Of a stretch of 64,000 bases of DNA, positions 42,584-51,702 are shown in pieces. The stretch's first letter is position 1. Each line of letters begins with the position of its first letter. The position numbers were made by a program, and so were the translations under genes. A model generated the notes under the pieces. That model made no database searches and was not told the origin of the DNA. It saw nothing but the letters and a program-made list of their open reading frames with translations. This DNA is from CAG-791 sp963605745 (lineage in GTDB: Bacteria > Bacillota > Clostridia > Lachnospirales > Lachnospiraceae), in NCBI GenBank assembly GCA_963605745.1, contig CAVCWT010000010.1:1-64000 (forward strand). Direction: 5' to 3'.

Positions 42584-43633
42584 TCAGCGCTTCACGCGGA
42601 AGTAAGTTCTGTGGCGCTTGACATAGCCTGCCAATACGATCATAAGGCTTAGGAATACGCACAGATAAAAGGATACGCTGCGGGAGAGGAGCTCCAGCTG
42701 CAGGGCTGCCTCTTTATCCAGAAAGGCATGGAGCCCTGTGAACAGCAGGTAGTCCGCAATGCCCATGCCGCCGGGAACCGGCATACACATGGAACCGATC
42801 GCAGAATAGATCTGCGAGGCAAAGATCTGTCCGGAATGAAGGAGCGTACCGCCTTGTGCCAGATACACAAAGACAGGGACCAGAGTCTGCGAGAGCCGCT
42901 GCAACAGGGTGAAGGCAAAGAGTGTTGCGAACACCTTGGTTTCTCCCTTGACGACGTCAAGGCAGGTGCTGTAATCCGAAAGTACATTGGCAAGCCGATC
43001 CTTCCAGTGCTGCGTTCTCTTGACCCAGCCCTTTTTGGTCAGCCAGTCAATGATGCGGTTTCCGACACGCTGGATCATGGAAGCCTTCCGCAGGAGGACG
43101 ATGAACAAAACCGCGAGGCCGGTGACGGTCAGATACCCCAGAATGACCAGAATCTTAGCCAGAAGGCCGAGACTCCCAAAGGAGCCCGGGTTAAAGAGAA
43201 CTGTCAGGAATCCGATCACCAGGGTAGCAAAGGTATGTGCGATCAGATACAGCGCAAGAACTGCAGTGATAAAGCCCATCGGAATGCCGTCACGCTTCAT
43301 GAACCAGGCACAGACCGGCTGCCCGCCCGTTGCCGAGGGCGTGATGGCGGCGCAGTAAATGTCGGAAGAGGCGTAGAGAATGCCCTGCCCGACGGTTTTG
43401 TCGTAGCCGCAGTATCGCAAAAGATACCAGATGGCAAGCCCCTCAAAGGCAATGTACCCGAACATGCACAGCATCGCCAGAAAAAGGCCGAGTGGATGGC
43501 AGGCCAAAAGCTCTGTGAAAAGATCGCGAAGACTCAGCTCCTTACTCTGCCCCAGAACTGCCCAGATAGAGAGAATGGCCAGCAAAAGAGAGATCAGAGT
43601 CCATATAATTTGTTTGTTATTTTTCTTGTTCAT
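42584..43633 (-). CDS. UPF0104/LPG-synthase transmembrane-type protein
   Basis: A 349-aa membrane protein with about eight helices, of the AglD/MprF transmembrane-domain superfamily (PF03706). Diagnostic segments: ITPSATGGQPVCAWFMKRDG (the conserved PSxxGGxP loop) and MCMPVPGGMGIADYLLF. Members are proposed lipid or lipid-linked-sugar flippases; the aminoacyl-transferase domain of MprF is absent. The ATG at 43633 is chosen over a TTG 36 nt upstream since the extra residues are not helix-like, though no clear ribosome site is seen for either. It stands alone between a repeat and the TetR gene. Confidence 0.8.
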   Translation of the reverse strand: MNKKNNKQIIWTLISLLLAILSIWAVLGQSKELSLRDLFTELLACHPLGLFLAMLCMFGYIAFEGLAIWYLLRYCGYDKTVGQGILYASSDIYCAAITPSATGGQPVCAWFMKRDGIPMGFITAVLALYLIAHTFATLVIGFLTVLFNPGSFGSLGLLAKILVILGYLTVTGLAVLFIVLLRKASMIQRVGNRIIDWLTKKGWVKRTQHWKDRLANVLSDYSTCLDVVKGETKVFATLFAFTLLQRLSQTLVPVFVYLAQGGTLLHSGQIFASQIYSAIGSMCMPVPGGMGIADYLLFTGLHAFLDKEAALQLELLSRSVSFYLCVFLSLMIVLAGYVKRHRTYFRVKR

Positions 43634-43706
43634 GTCGGTCAGTGTAGCAGATTTACAGGGACAAAACAAAGGACAGCTTATGAAAAAAGTCTAAATTATC
43701 GCAATA

Positions 43707-44246
43707 TCAATAGTTTCGAATCAGAAGATCCGCGATATCTGCGGCAGATTCCCGGCAATCGGATTGAAGCCATCGCTTCAGAACGGCCAGGGTTCCCATG
43801 GAAAGGAACTCCTTTTGGTATTCGAGTTCCTCCTTAGAACGGCACTGATAACGGATCAGCATCTGTTCATGGAAATGATCCTCAGTCTGTATGTACAAGG
43901 ACCGCGTAAAACGCTGGATGTCCGTCATCGAATCAAGATTCCGCTGAATGACAGCCTTATTCCGCTTAAAAAATTCCAGCTGCGCCGTCAGTCCCTCCCG
44001 CAGATTCCACTGTCCTTTGCTAAAAAACGACGTGAGGAGCCGCTCCATCTGTACCATGGATACCGTTTTCTGGAGTTCTGGCAAATCCTGAAAATGCCGG
44101 TAAAACGATGTTCGGTGGATGCCGGCCAGCCGGCAGATGTCACTGACGGTGATCTGTGACAGGAGCTTTTGCCTCGTCAGCTGAGAATAGGCCTCCAGAA
44201 TGCGCTCCTCCGTATTCTGGTATCGTTTATTGTTTTCTGTATTCAT
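43707..44246 (-). CDS. TetR-family transcriptional regulator
   Basis: A 179-aa regulator with an N-terminal TetR helix-turn-helix (TEERILEAYSQLTRQKLLSQ, then ITVSDICRLAGIHRTSFYRHF) and a helical ligand-binding domain of the TetR_C type. It is divergent from the MATE gene at 44515; such pairs usually have the regulator repress the pump. In the 268-nt gap, GTACC and GGTAC half-sites (44278-44310 region) might form an operator, but the match is weak. Confidence 0.85.
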   Translation of the reverse strand: MNTENNKRYQNTEERILEAYSQLTRQKLLSQITVSDICRLAGIHRTSFYRHFQDLPELQKTVSMVQMERLLTSFFSKGQWNLREGLTAQLEFFKRNKAVIQRNLDSMTDIQRFTRSLYIQTEDHFHEQMLIRYQCRSKEELEYQKEFLSMGTLAVLKRWLQSDCRESAADIADLLIRNY

Positions 44247-44514
44247 TAACGCTACACTCCTGCAGGGATTGACGGTTGTACCAGGATATCGTACGCGGTA
44301 CTCTTTAGCAAATAACAGTATTCTTAACCACGTGAATTACAGCATTTACCGGATTATTATAGATCCTTTATGCGATTTTTGAAAACGATGCCGGGAGGAG
44401 AGCACCTACGCGTGATTAATGCAACAGCACTGCGGCTCACCATCCTGCTGCCAATGTGATTCCAAAAGGCGTGCGGACAGAATGCTGCGCAGGAAATGCG
44501 GGACAGGAGTTTTT

Positions 44515-45969
44515 ATGAAGAATGAAAAGATCATGGAACAGGGAACCTTCGGGCAGCTCATATTGAGGCTGTCCGTGCCGTCAATGATTGTGATTGTTGT
44601 CATGATCTTGTACAACCTGGCGGATACCTTTTTCATCGGCCAGACCGGCGATCCGAACAAGATTGCAGCCATCTCCATCTGTATGCCGATCTTTACCATC
44701 CTCTCCGGAATCGGAACACTGTTCGGCATCGGCGGAGGAACCTCCATTTCCATCGCCCTCGGGGAGAAAAAATACGACAAAATCCGCACCATCTCCGGCT
44801 TTTGCAGCGTCTGTTCTTTGACTGTGGGGATTGCATACGGCGCCGCAGTGATCGCCTTTGCCAGGCCTCTGTGTCTGGCTCTTGGAGCGGAGGAGGAATT
44901 CTTGTCGGATGCGATGACATACCTGCGTGTCTTTGCACTCTCGAGTCCGTTTGTCCTGTTCTCCCAGGCCTACGGCAACATTCTGCGCTCGGACGGAGAG
45001 GCGGCAACACCTATGATTGCCAGTCTTTCCGGAACCCTTCTGAATATTGTACTGGACGGACTCTTCGTCCTTGTTTTCTCCTGGGACGTGTTCGGAGCAG
45101 CATTTGCAACGGTACTGGGAAATGCAATGAGCTTTGCCCTGGTGATCTGGATCCTGAAGTGCAAAAAGCCGGAATTCATGCCGCAGCTAAGAGGCAGTCA
45201 TTTGCACGGAACTGCTGTAGATGCAGGGCAGGAGACACTATTGACCGGGGGAACGGGACGAAACGAAGAGGGTTCGAACCAAGAAGAGGAGAAGCGCTTT
45301 TGCGGCAGTTTCCGGAAGGAGATCGTCCTCCCTGTTATGACACTGGGACTTCCGATGACGTTCTCAACGATCCTCAGCAGCGTGTCCAGTGCCGTGCAGA
45401 ATCGCCTCATGGTGGCACACGGCTCCACCTACCTTGCCGCACAGAGCGTTGCCGGCAAGCTGGGACTCATTGTAACCATGCTGATTATGGGCTTTTGCAT
45501 GGGAATGCAGCCTGCGATCTCCTACAATTACGGCAGCAAGAACGATGAGAGAATGTATGAAATTCGGCGGAAAATGATGCTCGTGTGTGTGCTGGCGGGA
45601 GGAATGCTGGCCGGCCTTATTGTGGTGTTTCGCCGTTCGATGGTGGGAGTGTTCATTCAGGACGAGAACGTCATTGCCTGCGGTGAGCTGTTCGTCATTG
45701 CCAGTGTGTGCGTGGGACCGGTGTATGCCATCTACCAGACCTGCCAGACCTTCCTGCAGGCGACCGGCAAGGCAACCTATGCTATCGTGGTGTCCCTTCT
45801 GGACAAGGGACTGGTATTCCTGCCGGTACTCTTTTTGATGGATTACCTGTTCGGTGCAACCGGCATTGCCTTCTCCCATGCCGTGACGATGGTGCTGTCG
45901 GTGGTCATAGCAATCCTCCTGACGGCAAGGTGGGGGAAAGAAATAAGCGCAGATCACGCAAAAGAATAA
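44515..45969 (+). CDS. MATE-family efflux transporter
   Basis: A 484-aa protein with about 12 helices. The start GQLILRLSVPSMIVIVVMIL and the following YNLADTFFIGQTGDPN are typical of the MepA-like MATE subgroup; FGIGGGTSISIALGEKKYDK follows. An ~55-residue hydrophilic insert rich in Gly, Glu and Asn (residues ~215-270; TGGTGRNEEGSNQEEEKR) separates the two six-helix halves, longer than usual. The ATG at 44515 has ACAGGAG at 7 nt; an upstream ATG at 44419 would add a Cys-rich tail unlike the family. Probably under control of the divergent TetR regulator. Confidence 0.88.
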   Translation: MKNEKIMEQGTFGQLILRLSVPSMIVIVVMILYNLADTFFIGQTGDPNKIAAISICMPIFTILSGIGTLFGIGGGTSISIALGEKKYDKIRTISGFCSVCSLTVGIAYGAAVIAFARPLCLALGAEEEFLSDAMTYLRVFALSSPFVLFSQAYGNILRSDGEAATPMIASLSGTLLNIVLDGLFVLVFSWDVFGAAFATVLGNAMSFALVIWILKCKKPEFMPQLRGSHLHGTAVDAGQETLLTGGTGRNEEGSNQEEEKRFCGSFRKEIVLPVMTLGLPMTFSTILSSVSSAVQNRLMVAHGSTYLAAQSVAGKLGLIVTMLIMGFCMGMQPAISYNYGSKNDERMYEIRRKMMLVCVLAGGMLAGLIVVFRRSMVGVFIQDENVIACGELFVIASVCVGPVYAIYQTCQTFLQATGKATYAIVVSLLDKGLVFLPVLFLMDYLFGATGIAFSHAVTMVLSVVIAILLTARWGKEISADHAKE

Positions 45970-46023
45970 ACCCTGCTTCTAGCTGGCGCGCGGACAGTAA
46001 GCTTGCGGTCCGGAACTCTTAGA

Positions 46024-46053
46024 TTGACAAAGCAGGCAATTTGCGGTGACAAT
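46024..46053 (+). promoter_or_regulatory. Promoter of the DUF4317 gene
   Basis: TTGACA (46024-46029), 18-nt spacer, GACAAT (46048-46053). It is 114 nt before the ATG at 46167. Confidence 0.55.
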
Positions 46054-46166
46054 AGCGTCTGTGTGAATTCGGAGAAAACAACGCTTCTGCCGGATCGGAT
46101 GCGAAACCTTTACGCTTTTTTTGGCAGTAGGGATCCGGATCGGGCAGTCAGAAGGAGTGGCGGAGC

Positions 46167-47312
46167 ATGGACCGGAAAGAGATACAGGAAATCAGAAAGA
46201 CAATGACGAAGAGTAAGTGCGTCATCGACAGGATGACGGGCTGCTTTGTGGGAGAGGACGGAACGATCATCACCCAGCTGAAGGAAACCTTTCGGGCCCT
46301 TCCGGAAGAGGAACTGGAAAAGTACTGCGAACTGTTCCGCAAGGCTCTCACCGGCAAGATCGGCAAGAACCTGTTCACCATGGAGTTTCCGCTTCAGGAG
46401 GAATCCGCAGGCGGCAAGCAGGCGATGATGTTCCGCATGCTCCGGTCGGATTACCGGGATGAGGAGTTAAACAACGAATTCTTCAGCCATATTCTGGAGA
46501 ACCTCGATCTGGCCGGCCGGCATCTTATCGTGCTGGCCCACGGCGTTTACGACGTTCCCGGCAGAACATCAGACGGCATTGATATGGAGGATGCCAGCGA
46601 GAATGTCTATTCCTTTATGATCTGCTGCATCTGCCCGGTGGTAGAGGTCAAGGAAGGCCTTTGCTATGACGAAGAGACCCTGACCTTTGTGAACAAAAAG
46701 AGTGACCTCGGTGTTCAGATGCCGGAACTGGGTTTTCTGTATCCCGCTTTCCATGACCGGGGAGCAGACATCCATTCCATTCTCTACTATGCGAAAAAGG
46801 AAGACGAGCGCCATCCGGAGCTGATGGACGGGCTCATCGGCGGCGATATGCCCTTTACCGAAAGCGTGCAGCGAGAGCTCTTCACGGGTCTTGTGGAGCA
46901 AACGCTGGGGCGCGATTGTGATTTTGAAACGGTTAAGAACCTCACCGATTCCCTGAACGAGCTGGTTCGGCAGAGCGAGGAAAAGGACGAAACCCTGGAG
47001 CTGGGCAAGACTGAAGTGCGCAGGATCCTCAGCGACACCGGTGTCCAGCCGGAGGTTCTGGATAAATTCGAAGAAGTCTACGAACAGGAAATGGGAGAGG
47101 GACAGACCTTCCATGCCGAGAACATCGCCGGCAAGACGGTCATGGAGCTCAAATCGCCGAGCGTAAAGATTTCGGTGAAAACAGAAATGGCTGCGATGAT
47201 CACCACCAAGGTGATTGACGGAAGAGAGTACATTCTGATTCCGGTGCAGGATGACATCGAGCTCAACGGAATTCGGCTCCTGACCACCCGCGAACAGGCG
47301 CCGGAGGAATAG
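46167..47312 (+). CDS. DUF4317 family protein
   Basis: A 381-aa soluble protein of the DUF4317 family, found mostly in Clostridia and without known function. The pattern fits along the whole length: N-terminal RKEIQEIRKTMTKSKCVIDR, LSGKIGKNLFTMEFPLQE-like LTGKIGKNLFTMEFPLQE, VLAHGVYDVPGRTSDG, CCICPVVEVKEGLCY, GFLYPAFHDRGADIHSILYY, TLGRDCDFETV and the C-terminal KVIDGREYILIPV. No enzyme motif or membrane segment is visible. GAAGGAGTGGCGGAGC precedes the ATG. Monocistronic, with its own promoter and terminator. Confidence 0.88.
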   Translation: MDRKEIQEIRKTMTKSKCVIDRMTGCFVGEDGTIITQLKETFRALPEEELEKYCELFRKALTGKIGKNLFTMEFPLQEESAGGKQAMMFRMLRSDYRDEELNNEFFSHILENLDLAGRHLIVLAHGVYDVPGRTSDGIDMEDASENVYSFMICCICPVVEVKEGLCYDEETLTFVNKKSDLGVQMPELGFLYPAFHDRGADIHSILYYAKKEDERHPELMDGLIGGDMPFTESVQRELFTGLVEQTLGRDCDFETVKNLTDSLNELVRQSEEKDETLELGKTEVRRILSDTGVQPEVLDKFEEVYEQEMGEGQTFHAENIAGKTVMELKSPSVKISVKTEMAAMITTKVIDGREYILIPVQDDIELNGIRLLTTREQAPEE

Positions 47313-47336
47313 AGGATTTTAAGAGCAAAATAACGA

Positions 47337-47376
47337 GAGCGCCCGACAGGCCTTTGCCTGCCGGGCGCTCTTTGTT
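47337..47376. terminator. Terminator between DUF4317 and ABC permease genes
   Basis: GAGCGCCCGACAGGC (47337-47351) and GCCTGCCGGGCGCTC (47356-47370), one mismatch, then TTTGTT. The genes on both sides converge on it. Confidence 0.85.
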
Positions 47377-47425
47377 ACGGGATATAGAAAATGTTTCCGC
47401 CACCCTGTCGAGGGCGGAAGATTAT

Positions 47426-48505
47426 TTATGCCCGGATCTCCTTGCGCATGAAGGCGATGTAGGCGGCCGCGAAGGCGACAACCGTCAGCGCCAGCATCGC
47501 CACGATGTGCGGCCAGATCTGCAAGAGGCTCTGCCCGAAGGTCAGGTAGCTGCTAAGAGCACCTTCCTGACTCTCCAGAATCGAGACAATGCTCGTGGAG
47601 TGTACATTCGGGTTCATGACAATGGAGATGATCTCACTGAAGAGGTAATAAGGAGACAATCTGCACAGCGCCGTGTTCAGCTGATAATACTTGAGGATGT
47701 TCGCCTGACCTGCAAAGCCGCTTGTCGGGTAGATTGCAGCGGCAATTCCGGAAGCGACAAGGCTCTGGAACATCGTCAGGAACAGCCAGATGGCGATGCA
47801 GGCAAGGGCTGCGGTTGCAGCATGCCGGCATACCACGGAGAAAAATTCAGCAACCGCCATCCACATGCAGATGTAGAGCACGGTTACCACAAAGAACAGA
47901 ATCAGGCGTGCTACCTGCTCGCCGGTGGGAATCAGACCCGTGGAGATCAGCCCGGCCGCCGTCATGAGGCCGCCGATGGAAAAGACGGTGATTGCGGTTG
48001 CGGCTGCACCTGCCAGGAATTTAGCATTGATGATGGTGTCACGATAGATCGGCTGCGCCGCGAGGCGGTTCAGCGTCCCCTGTGCCAGCTCCTCATTGAT
48101 GGCATCAAAGCCCAGCATGATGCCGACGATCGGTCCCAAAAATCCCATGAAGGTCGAGAAGGAATAAATGTTGGAGCCGCTGGTGGTGAACAGGAGCAGG
48201 AACAGATAATCTGACAAGGCCGTGGTGCCGTCCGAGGTCTGCTGTGCGGCAGAGGCCAGGGACTGCACGGCACCGTAGAGACTCATGAAGCTGACCACTA
48301 ACAGGAGCAGGAACAGGATCTGAAACCGCACAGAATGCAGGTGCTCCGAGAGCTCCTTGCGAAAGAGAATATACATTCCGTGACGATTGCGCTTTGCGGC
48401 GTCACTTGTTTCCTTCTTTAAAAACTGCTGTAAGCCGTCCGGCAACTTTTTTGAGCTTATCGGTGCCGGCTTCTGCTGCGGCTCCATTGCCTGTGTTTGT
48501 GCCAT
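47426..48505 (-). CDS. ABC-2 type permease
   Basis: A 359-aa permease with six helices: a first helix after FRKELSEHLHSVRF, a large loop with an NEELAQGTLNRLAAQPIYR segment typical of ABC-2 (NosY-like) permeases, and four closely spaced helices thereafter. The ATG at 48505 has AGGAGG at 8 nt. It lies 104 nt inside the ATPase gene in another frame, so the first ~35 residues (basic, polar, no helix) are encoded twice. An ATG at 48376, after the ATPase stop, would also give the full membrane part but lacks a good ribosome site. It forms a transporter with the ATPase and the NEW3 protein. Confidence 0.85.
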   Translation of the reverse strand: MAQTQAMEPQQKPAPISSKKLPDGLQQFLKKETSDAAKRNRHGMYILFRKELSEHLHSVRFQILFLLLLVVSFMSLYGAVQSLASAAQQTSDGTTALSDYLFLLLFTTSGSNIYSFSTFMGFLGPIVGIMLGFDAINEELAQGTLNRLAAQPIYRDTIINAKFLAGAAATAITVFSIGGLMTAAGLISTGLIPTGEQVARLILFFVVTVLYICMWMAVAEFFSVVCRHAATAALACIAIWLFLTMFQSLVASGIAAAIYPTSGFAGQANILKYYQLNTALCRLSPYYLFSEIISIVMNPNVHSTSIVSILESQEGALSSYLTFGQSLLQIWPHIVAMLALTVVAFAAAYIAFMRKEIRA

Positions 48506-49490
48506 GGTGACTGCCTCCTTCCTCTGCCTCTGCGGCTTCAAAATATTTGCGGTAAATTTCAGTCAGGTCACCGCCTTCCTGATGCATTTCGCGAACGGTG
48601 TAGTCCGCATCGACAAGGGCCCTTAGGAGCTCCTTCTGAATATCCCTGGTGGCCTCAATGTGAACCATTCCGTCGACGCGCCGACCGATGATGGTGACGC
48701 CTTTGATGGAACGGATCATGTTCTGGAATGCCTCGTCCCAGACCTTTTCACCGTTCTTTTCGCAGATGACATCGAACATGAAAAGGCCCTTGCTCATCAG
48801 CTGTTTGCCCAGCTCATCGATCCGTCCGCAGGCGATGAGACGCCCTTTGACGAAGATGCCGACGCGGTCGGAGATGCGCTGAATCTGATACAGATCGTGG
48901 GAAGAGATCATGATGGTGATGCCGTCTTTTTCGGCGAGCTCGCGGATGAGCTTTGTAATCTCGCGAACACCCGAAGGATCAATTCCGGCAGTCGGCTCAT
49001 CCATGATGATGATCTGCGGACTCTTCATGAGAACATCTGCAATGCCGAGGCGCTGGCGCATACCTCTGGAATAGGTGCCGGCCTTTCGGTCTGCGGCATA
49101 GGTCATGCCGACACGCTCCAGCATGGCATCTGCCTTTTTAATGGCGGCATCTTTGTCCAGACCGTTCATCCGTCCGGAGAAAATCAGGTTATCTCTTCCG
49201 GACATGGCGGGATAAAAGCCTACATTGTCCGGCAGATATCCAACCTTGTTCTTAACCGCCAGGGACTCCTTGGTGCAGTCGAGGCCGTCAATGGTGGCAT
49301 GGCCGGCCGTGGGATCCGTGAGACCGAGGAGCATCAGCGTGGTCGTTGTTTTGCCTGCGCCGTTGGGGCCTAAGAGGCCGAACACCTCTCCTCGTTTGAT
49401 TTCCAGATCCAGATGATTCACGGCCTTCACGTCACCATAATATTTGCTGAGGTTGGTGATGGTGATCATAGAATCATTGTTGGTTGTCAT
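48402..49490 (-). CDS. ABC transporter ATP-binding protein
   Basis: A 362-aa ATPase of the CcmA/NatA type: Walker A GPNGAGKTTT, Q-loop region YLPDNVGFYP, signature YSRGMRQRLGIADVL, Walker B IIIMDEPTAGIDP, switch ISSHDLYQI. The C-terminal ~130 residues (after residue 230) are an extra domain ending in a Gly/Ala-rich tail that overlaps the permease start. The signature YSRGM is usual for this subgroup. It starts 3 nt after the stop of the NEW3 gene, hence co-translated. Confidence 0.93.
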   Translation of the reverse strand: MTTNNDSMITITNLSKYYGDVKAVNHLDLEIKRGEVFGLLGPNGAGKTTTTLMLLGLTDPTAGHATIDGLDCTKESLAVKNKVGYLPDNVGFYPAMSGRDNLIFSGRMNGLDKDAAIKKADAMLERVGMTYAADRKAGTYSRGMRQRLGIADVLMKSPQIIIMDEPTAGIDPSGVREITKLIRELAEKDGITIMISSHDLYQIQRISDRVGIFVKGRLIACGRIDELGKQLMSKGLFMFDVICEKNGEKVWDEAFQNMIRSIKGVTIIGRRVDGMVHIEATRDIQKELLRALVDADYTVREMHQEGGDLTEIYRKYFEAAEAEEGGSHHGTNTGNGAAAEAGTDKLKKVAGRLTAVFKEGNK

Positions 49491-49493
49491 GAA

Positions 49494-50714
49494 TCAGTGC
49501 CTCCCAAATTTACGGAATACCTCATACAGGCAGGCAAAGATCGCCAGGATGATAATGATGCCGACAATTCCCCACACGGTCTGTGTCTCTACGGTGACAC
49601 GAAAGCTCGAGGAATTCGAGGTTTCGGAGGCGGCGGCCTTCATGGTGACAACATAGTCGCCGCTGATGGCGGTCTGTGCAGGCGTCACATAGGCAGTGAC
49701 CTCTTTGGTTGCACCGGCCTCGAGGCTGTCGATGGTGCTCTCGGAGAACTCAACGGTCCAGTCAGTGGGAGCGGAGGCCGTCAGGTTGATGTCAGTCAGA
49801 TCGACATTGCCGTCGTTTTTAACCTCCAGAACAACGGAGGTCTTCTTGTTGGTCTTGGCTGTGAAGGAGAGCGTCTCGTTCTGTGTCGTCATGGAGATGG
49901 CATATTTGCCGGTGATGGTGACCTTCAGATCCATCGTCAGCGTCTCATTGGCGGATGTTGCGGTGATGGGGATGACGTACTCTCCGGCATCAACATTCTC
50001 GGAAGGCGTTACCTTGACGGTAAAGCTGGAGCTGGATGCTCCCTCAACGTCAATGGCAGATACACTGGTGGATCCGTCAGAGGCTGTGTAGGTCACGGTC
50101 CAGCCGTCCGGTGCGTCAGCGCTCATGGCATAGGACTGATCCTCGGTGGAGTTGTTGGTCAGCGTGGAGGAGAAGGAGAAGGAAGTGCCGACTGCGCCTT
50201 CCTGGTCTTCATAATCTGTCTCCATGGTGCTGGCACCGAGGTTCAGCTCCGTAACATTCAGATTCAGAGTGATGGACGCACTCTTGGAGGAGCCTTTTGC
50301 ATACAGAGTGATCGCATAATCACCGTCCTTGGCATCCTCGGGAACAGTCACGTTGTAGGTGACAAGGCCGTCGTTTAAACCGTTCTGGACATAGGTGCTG
50401 GACACGGTATGGCTGTTGCCCTGGAAATAGCCCTCAAAGCCGTCCGGGAGCTTCGAAGAGGAGAGCTCCACTGCTTCGCCGGTTCCGGAGTTGGCAAAGT
50501 CCAGAGAAAAGCTGACAGAACTGCCGGCCTTTACCGAAATGCCGGGGTAGTCGGTGCTCATGGTGAGGCCGGACGAAATGACGGTCTGGGTAACCGCAGT
50601 ATCGGTCTCGGCGGCCATGCTGACAAAGGATGTCAAGGGCGTTGCCAGAAGGAGCGCAGAGGTCGCAATGGCGACTCCGGCCCGCTTGAACGGGTTGCAG
50701 GTGTTGCTGGTCAT
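49494..50714 (-). CDS. Secreted NEW3-domain protein with C-terminal anchor
   Basis: A 406-aa cell-surface protein: signal peptide (~1-35; AGVAIATSALLLATPLTSFV), three Ig-like NEW3-type beta-sandwich repeats (~50-155, ~160-265, ~270-370; recurring PDGW/PTDW..V and DAGEYVIPITATS/ISGDYVVTMKAAA), then one helix (WGIVGIIIILAIFACLYEVF) and a short basic tail. It belongs to the group of COG1470-like membrane proteins that are often encoded with an ABC ATPase and permease, as here. It probably forms the extracellular part of that transporter or binds its substrate. Function of the whole system is not known to me. Three nt separate it from the ATPase gene. Confidence 0.82.
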   Translation of the reverse strand: MTSNTCNPFKRAGVAIATSALLLATPLTSFVSMAAETDTAVTQTVISSGLTMSTDYPGISVKAGSSVSFSLDFANSGTGEAVELSSSKLPDGFEGYFQGNSHTVSSTYVQNGLNDGLVTYNVTVPEDAKDGDYAITLYAKGSSKSASITLNLNVTELNLGASTMETDYEDQEGAVGTSFSFSSTLTNNSTEDQSYAMSADAPDGWTVTYTASDGSTSVSAIDVEGASSSSFTVKVTPSENVDAGEYVIPITATSANETLTMDLKVTITGKYAISMTTQNETLSFTAKTNKKTSVVLEVKNDGNVDLTDINLTASAPTDWTVEFSESTIDSLEAGATKEVTAYVTPAQTAISGDYVVTMKAAASETSNSSSFRVTVETQTVWGIVGIIIILAIFACLYEVFRKFGRH

Positions 50715-50759
50715 AGTGAATTACCTCCCTGTTGGATGATTTAGCAGCGGGGTTAAAAG

Positions 50760-50801
50760 GTCCAACGATGGGGAGAGCATGCTCTCGTTCGAAGGTTGGA
50801 C
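50760..50801 (-). promoter_or_regulatory. Stem-loop in the leader of the NEW3-ABC operon
   Basis: GTCCAAC (50760-50766) pairs with GTTGGAC (50795-50801) around an inner perfect palindrome GAGAGCATGCTCTC (50773-50786). It lies 46 nt before the ATG of the minus-strand gene. Confidence 0.55.
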
Positions 50802-50918
50802 GGTGAACCCTGCATCTTTTCAATACAACAGGATGGTAATTGGAAAATGTGACGGATCTGTCATGGAAATGTGACGAAAGTGTGTTGGGGCGCCTGATCA
50901 GGTGCGTGAACACACTGA

Positions 50919-51233
50919 TCAGGCAGAACGAGTGGGAGAGGATTCGAGGTTATCCAGAGGATCGGAAACGGTTGCAGCAGAATATAATTCGAATGGATCA
51001 ATGTCGATGCAGTTGGAAGGATCGTGATTTCCGGAAAGATCCCATGCAGCAGTTCCATTCATCACAGTAAGCTTGTCATGAAAAAAGGAGTCATCCGAGA
51101 GCACAGAAAAAATGCCTCCGGCTGCAATCATAAGTTTTACATCATATAGACGGATATGCCCGTCGGAGAAATAGACATATATGTTTTGGTTAGGGGCGGG
51201 GATTGCCTGAACAACAACAGGGTAATAGTTCAT
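50919..51233 (-). CDS. DUF2442 family protein
   Basis: A 104-aa small protein. FSDGHIRLYDVKLMI, GIFSVLSDDSFFHDKLTV and GTAAWDLSGNHDPSNCIDID are the DUF2442 hallmarks. The last ~25 residues (after FELYSA) are Ser/Asp-rich and not part of the domain. It follows the DUF4160 gene by 24 nt with AGAAAGGAGAATCTCT as ribosome site. DUF4160-DUF2442 pairs recur in many bacteria and have been suggested to be toxin-antitoxin-like, without clear proof. Confidence 0.88.
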   Translation of the reverse strand: MNYYPVVVQAIPAPNQNIYVYFSDGHIRLYDVKLMIAAGGIFSVLSDDSFFHDKLTVMNGTAAWDLSGNHDPSNCIDIDPFELYSAATVSDPLDNLESSPTRSA

Positions 51234-51257
51234 AGAGATTCTCCTTTCTGCAGAAAT

Positions 51258-51518
51258 TCAAAGCGGAGCAATTTGAATGAGTGGCTGAGCATTTTTTGCC
51301 AGTTCCCAATTCTGCATCAGTTCATCGCGGTGTAATTCATTCCATGCGAGCAATAATTTTAGCTGACGAGCAGGAAGCGCACCTTGAATAACGCAGCCCT
51401 CCTGAATATCAACAATGCACTTGTTATCTGCGTACTCAGCATGAAAATGCGGGGGATTATGATCACTGTAGTACATGGTGATTTTATTCCGCGAAACAAA
51501 GAAATCGGTGGCATACAT
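51258..51518 (-). CDS. DUF4160 family protein
   Basis: An 86-aa protein with ITMYYSDHNPPHFHAEYADN, the signature of DUF4160, then IVDIQEG, LPARQLKLLLAWNELHRDELM and a short hydrophobic end. The ATG at 51518 follows GGAGGTT very closely, so the start may be off by a few codons (a TTG lies 15 nt upstream). It is co-transcribed with the DUF2442 gene. The MITE at 51550-51702 lies immediately upstream, so it has either replaced or carries the promoter. Confidence 0.85.
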   Translation of the reverse strand: MYATDFFVSRNKITMYYSDHNPPHFHAEYADNKCIVDIQEGCVIQGALPARQLKLLLAWNELHRDELMQNWELAKNAQPLIQIAPL

Positions 51519-51549
51519 AACCTCCGGTCGCAAGCACGGTTGTTTTTAT

Positions 51550-51702
51550 GTATCTGTTTAGCACCTGGCGATTTCAACATGAATCGGCCGCTTGTGGACG
51601 GATTCATGATTGAAATTGACAGGTGGGCAAGGAGCGGAGCTCCTCTGCCCAGCCACATCGAGGTTTTCCGAAGGAAAATCGAGATGGGTGCTAAACAGTT
51701 AC
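51550..51702 (-). mobile_element. MITE-like element, copy C (complete)
   Basis: 153 bp from GTATCTGTTTAGCACC to GGTGCTAAACAGTTAC: 16-bp terminal inverted repeats with one mismatch. Directly flanked on both sides by GTTTTTAT (51542-51549 and 51703-51710), as expected for a target-site duplication. Internal hairpins match copies A and B. No open frame of note. It separates the DUF4160 gene (-) from helD (+). Confidence 0.88.

Noticed and set aside
46003..46206. Small plus-strand open frame before the DUF4317 gene
   Set aside because: It overlaps the promoter and the start of a well-supported gene in another frame; no ribosome site.
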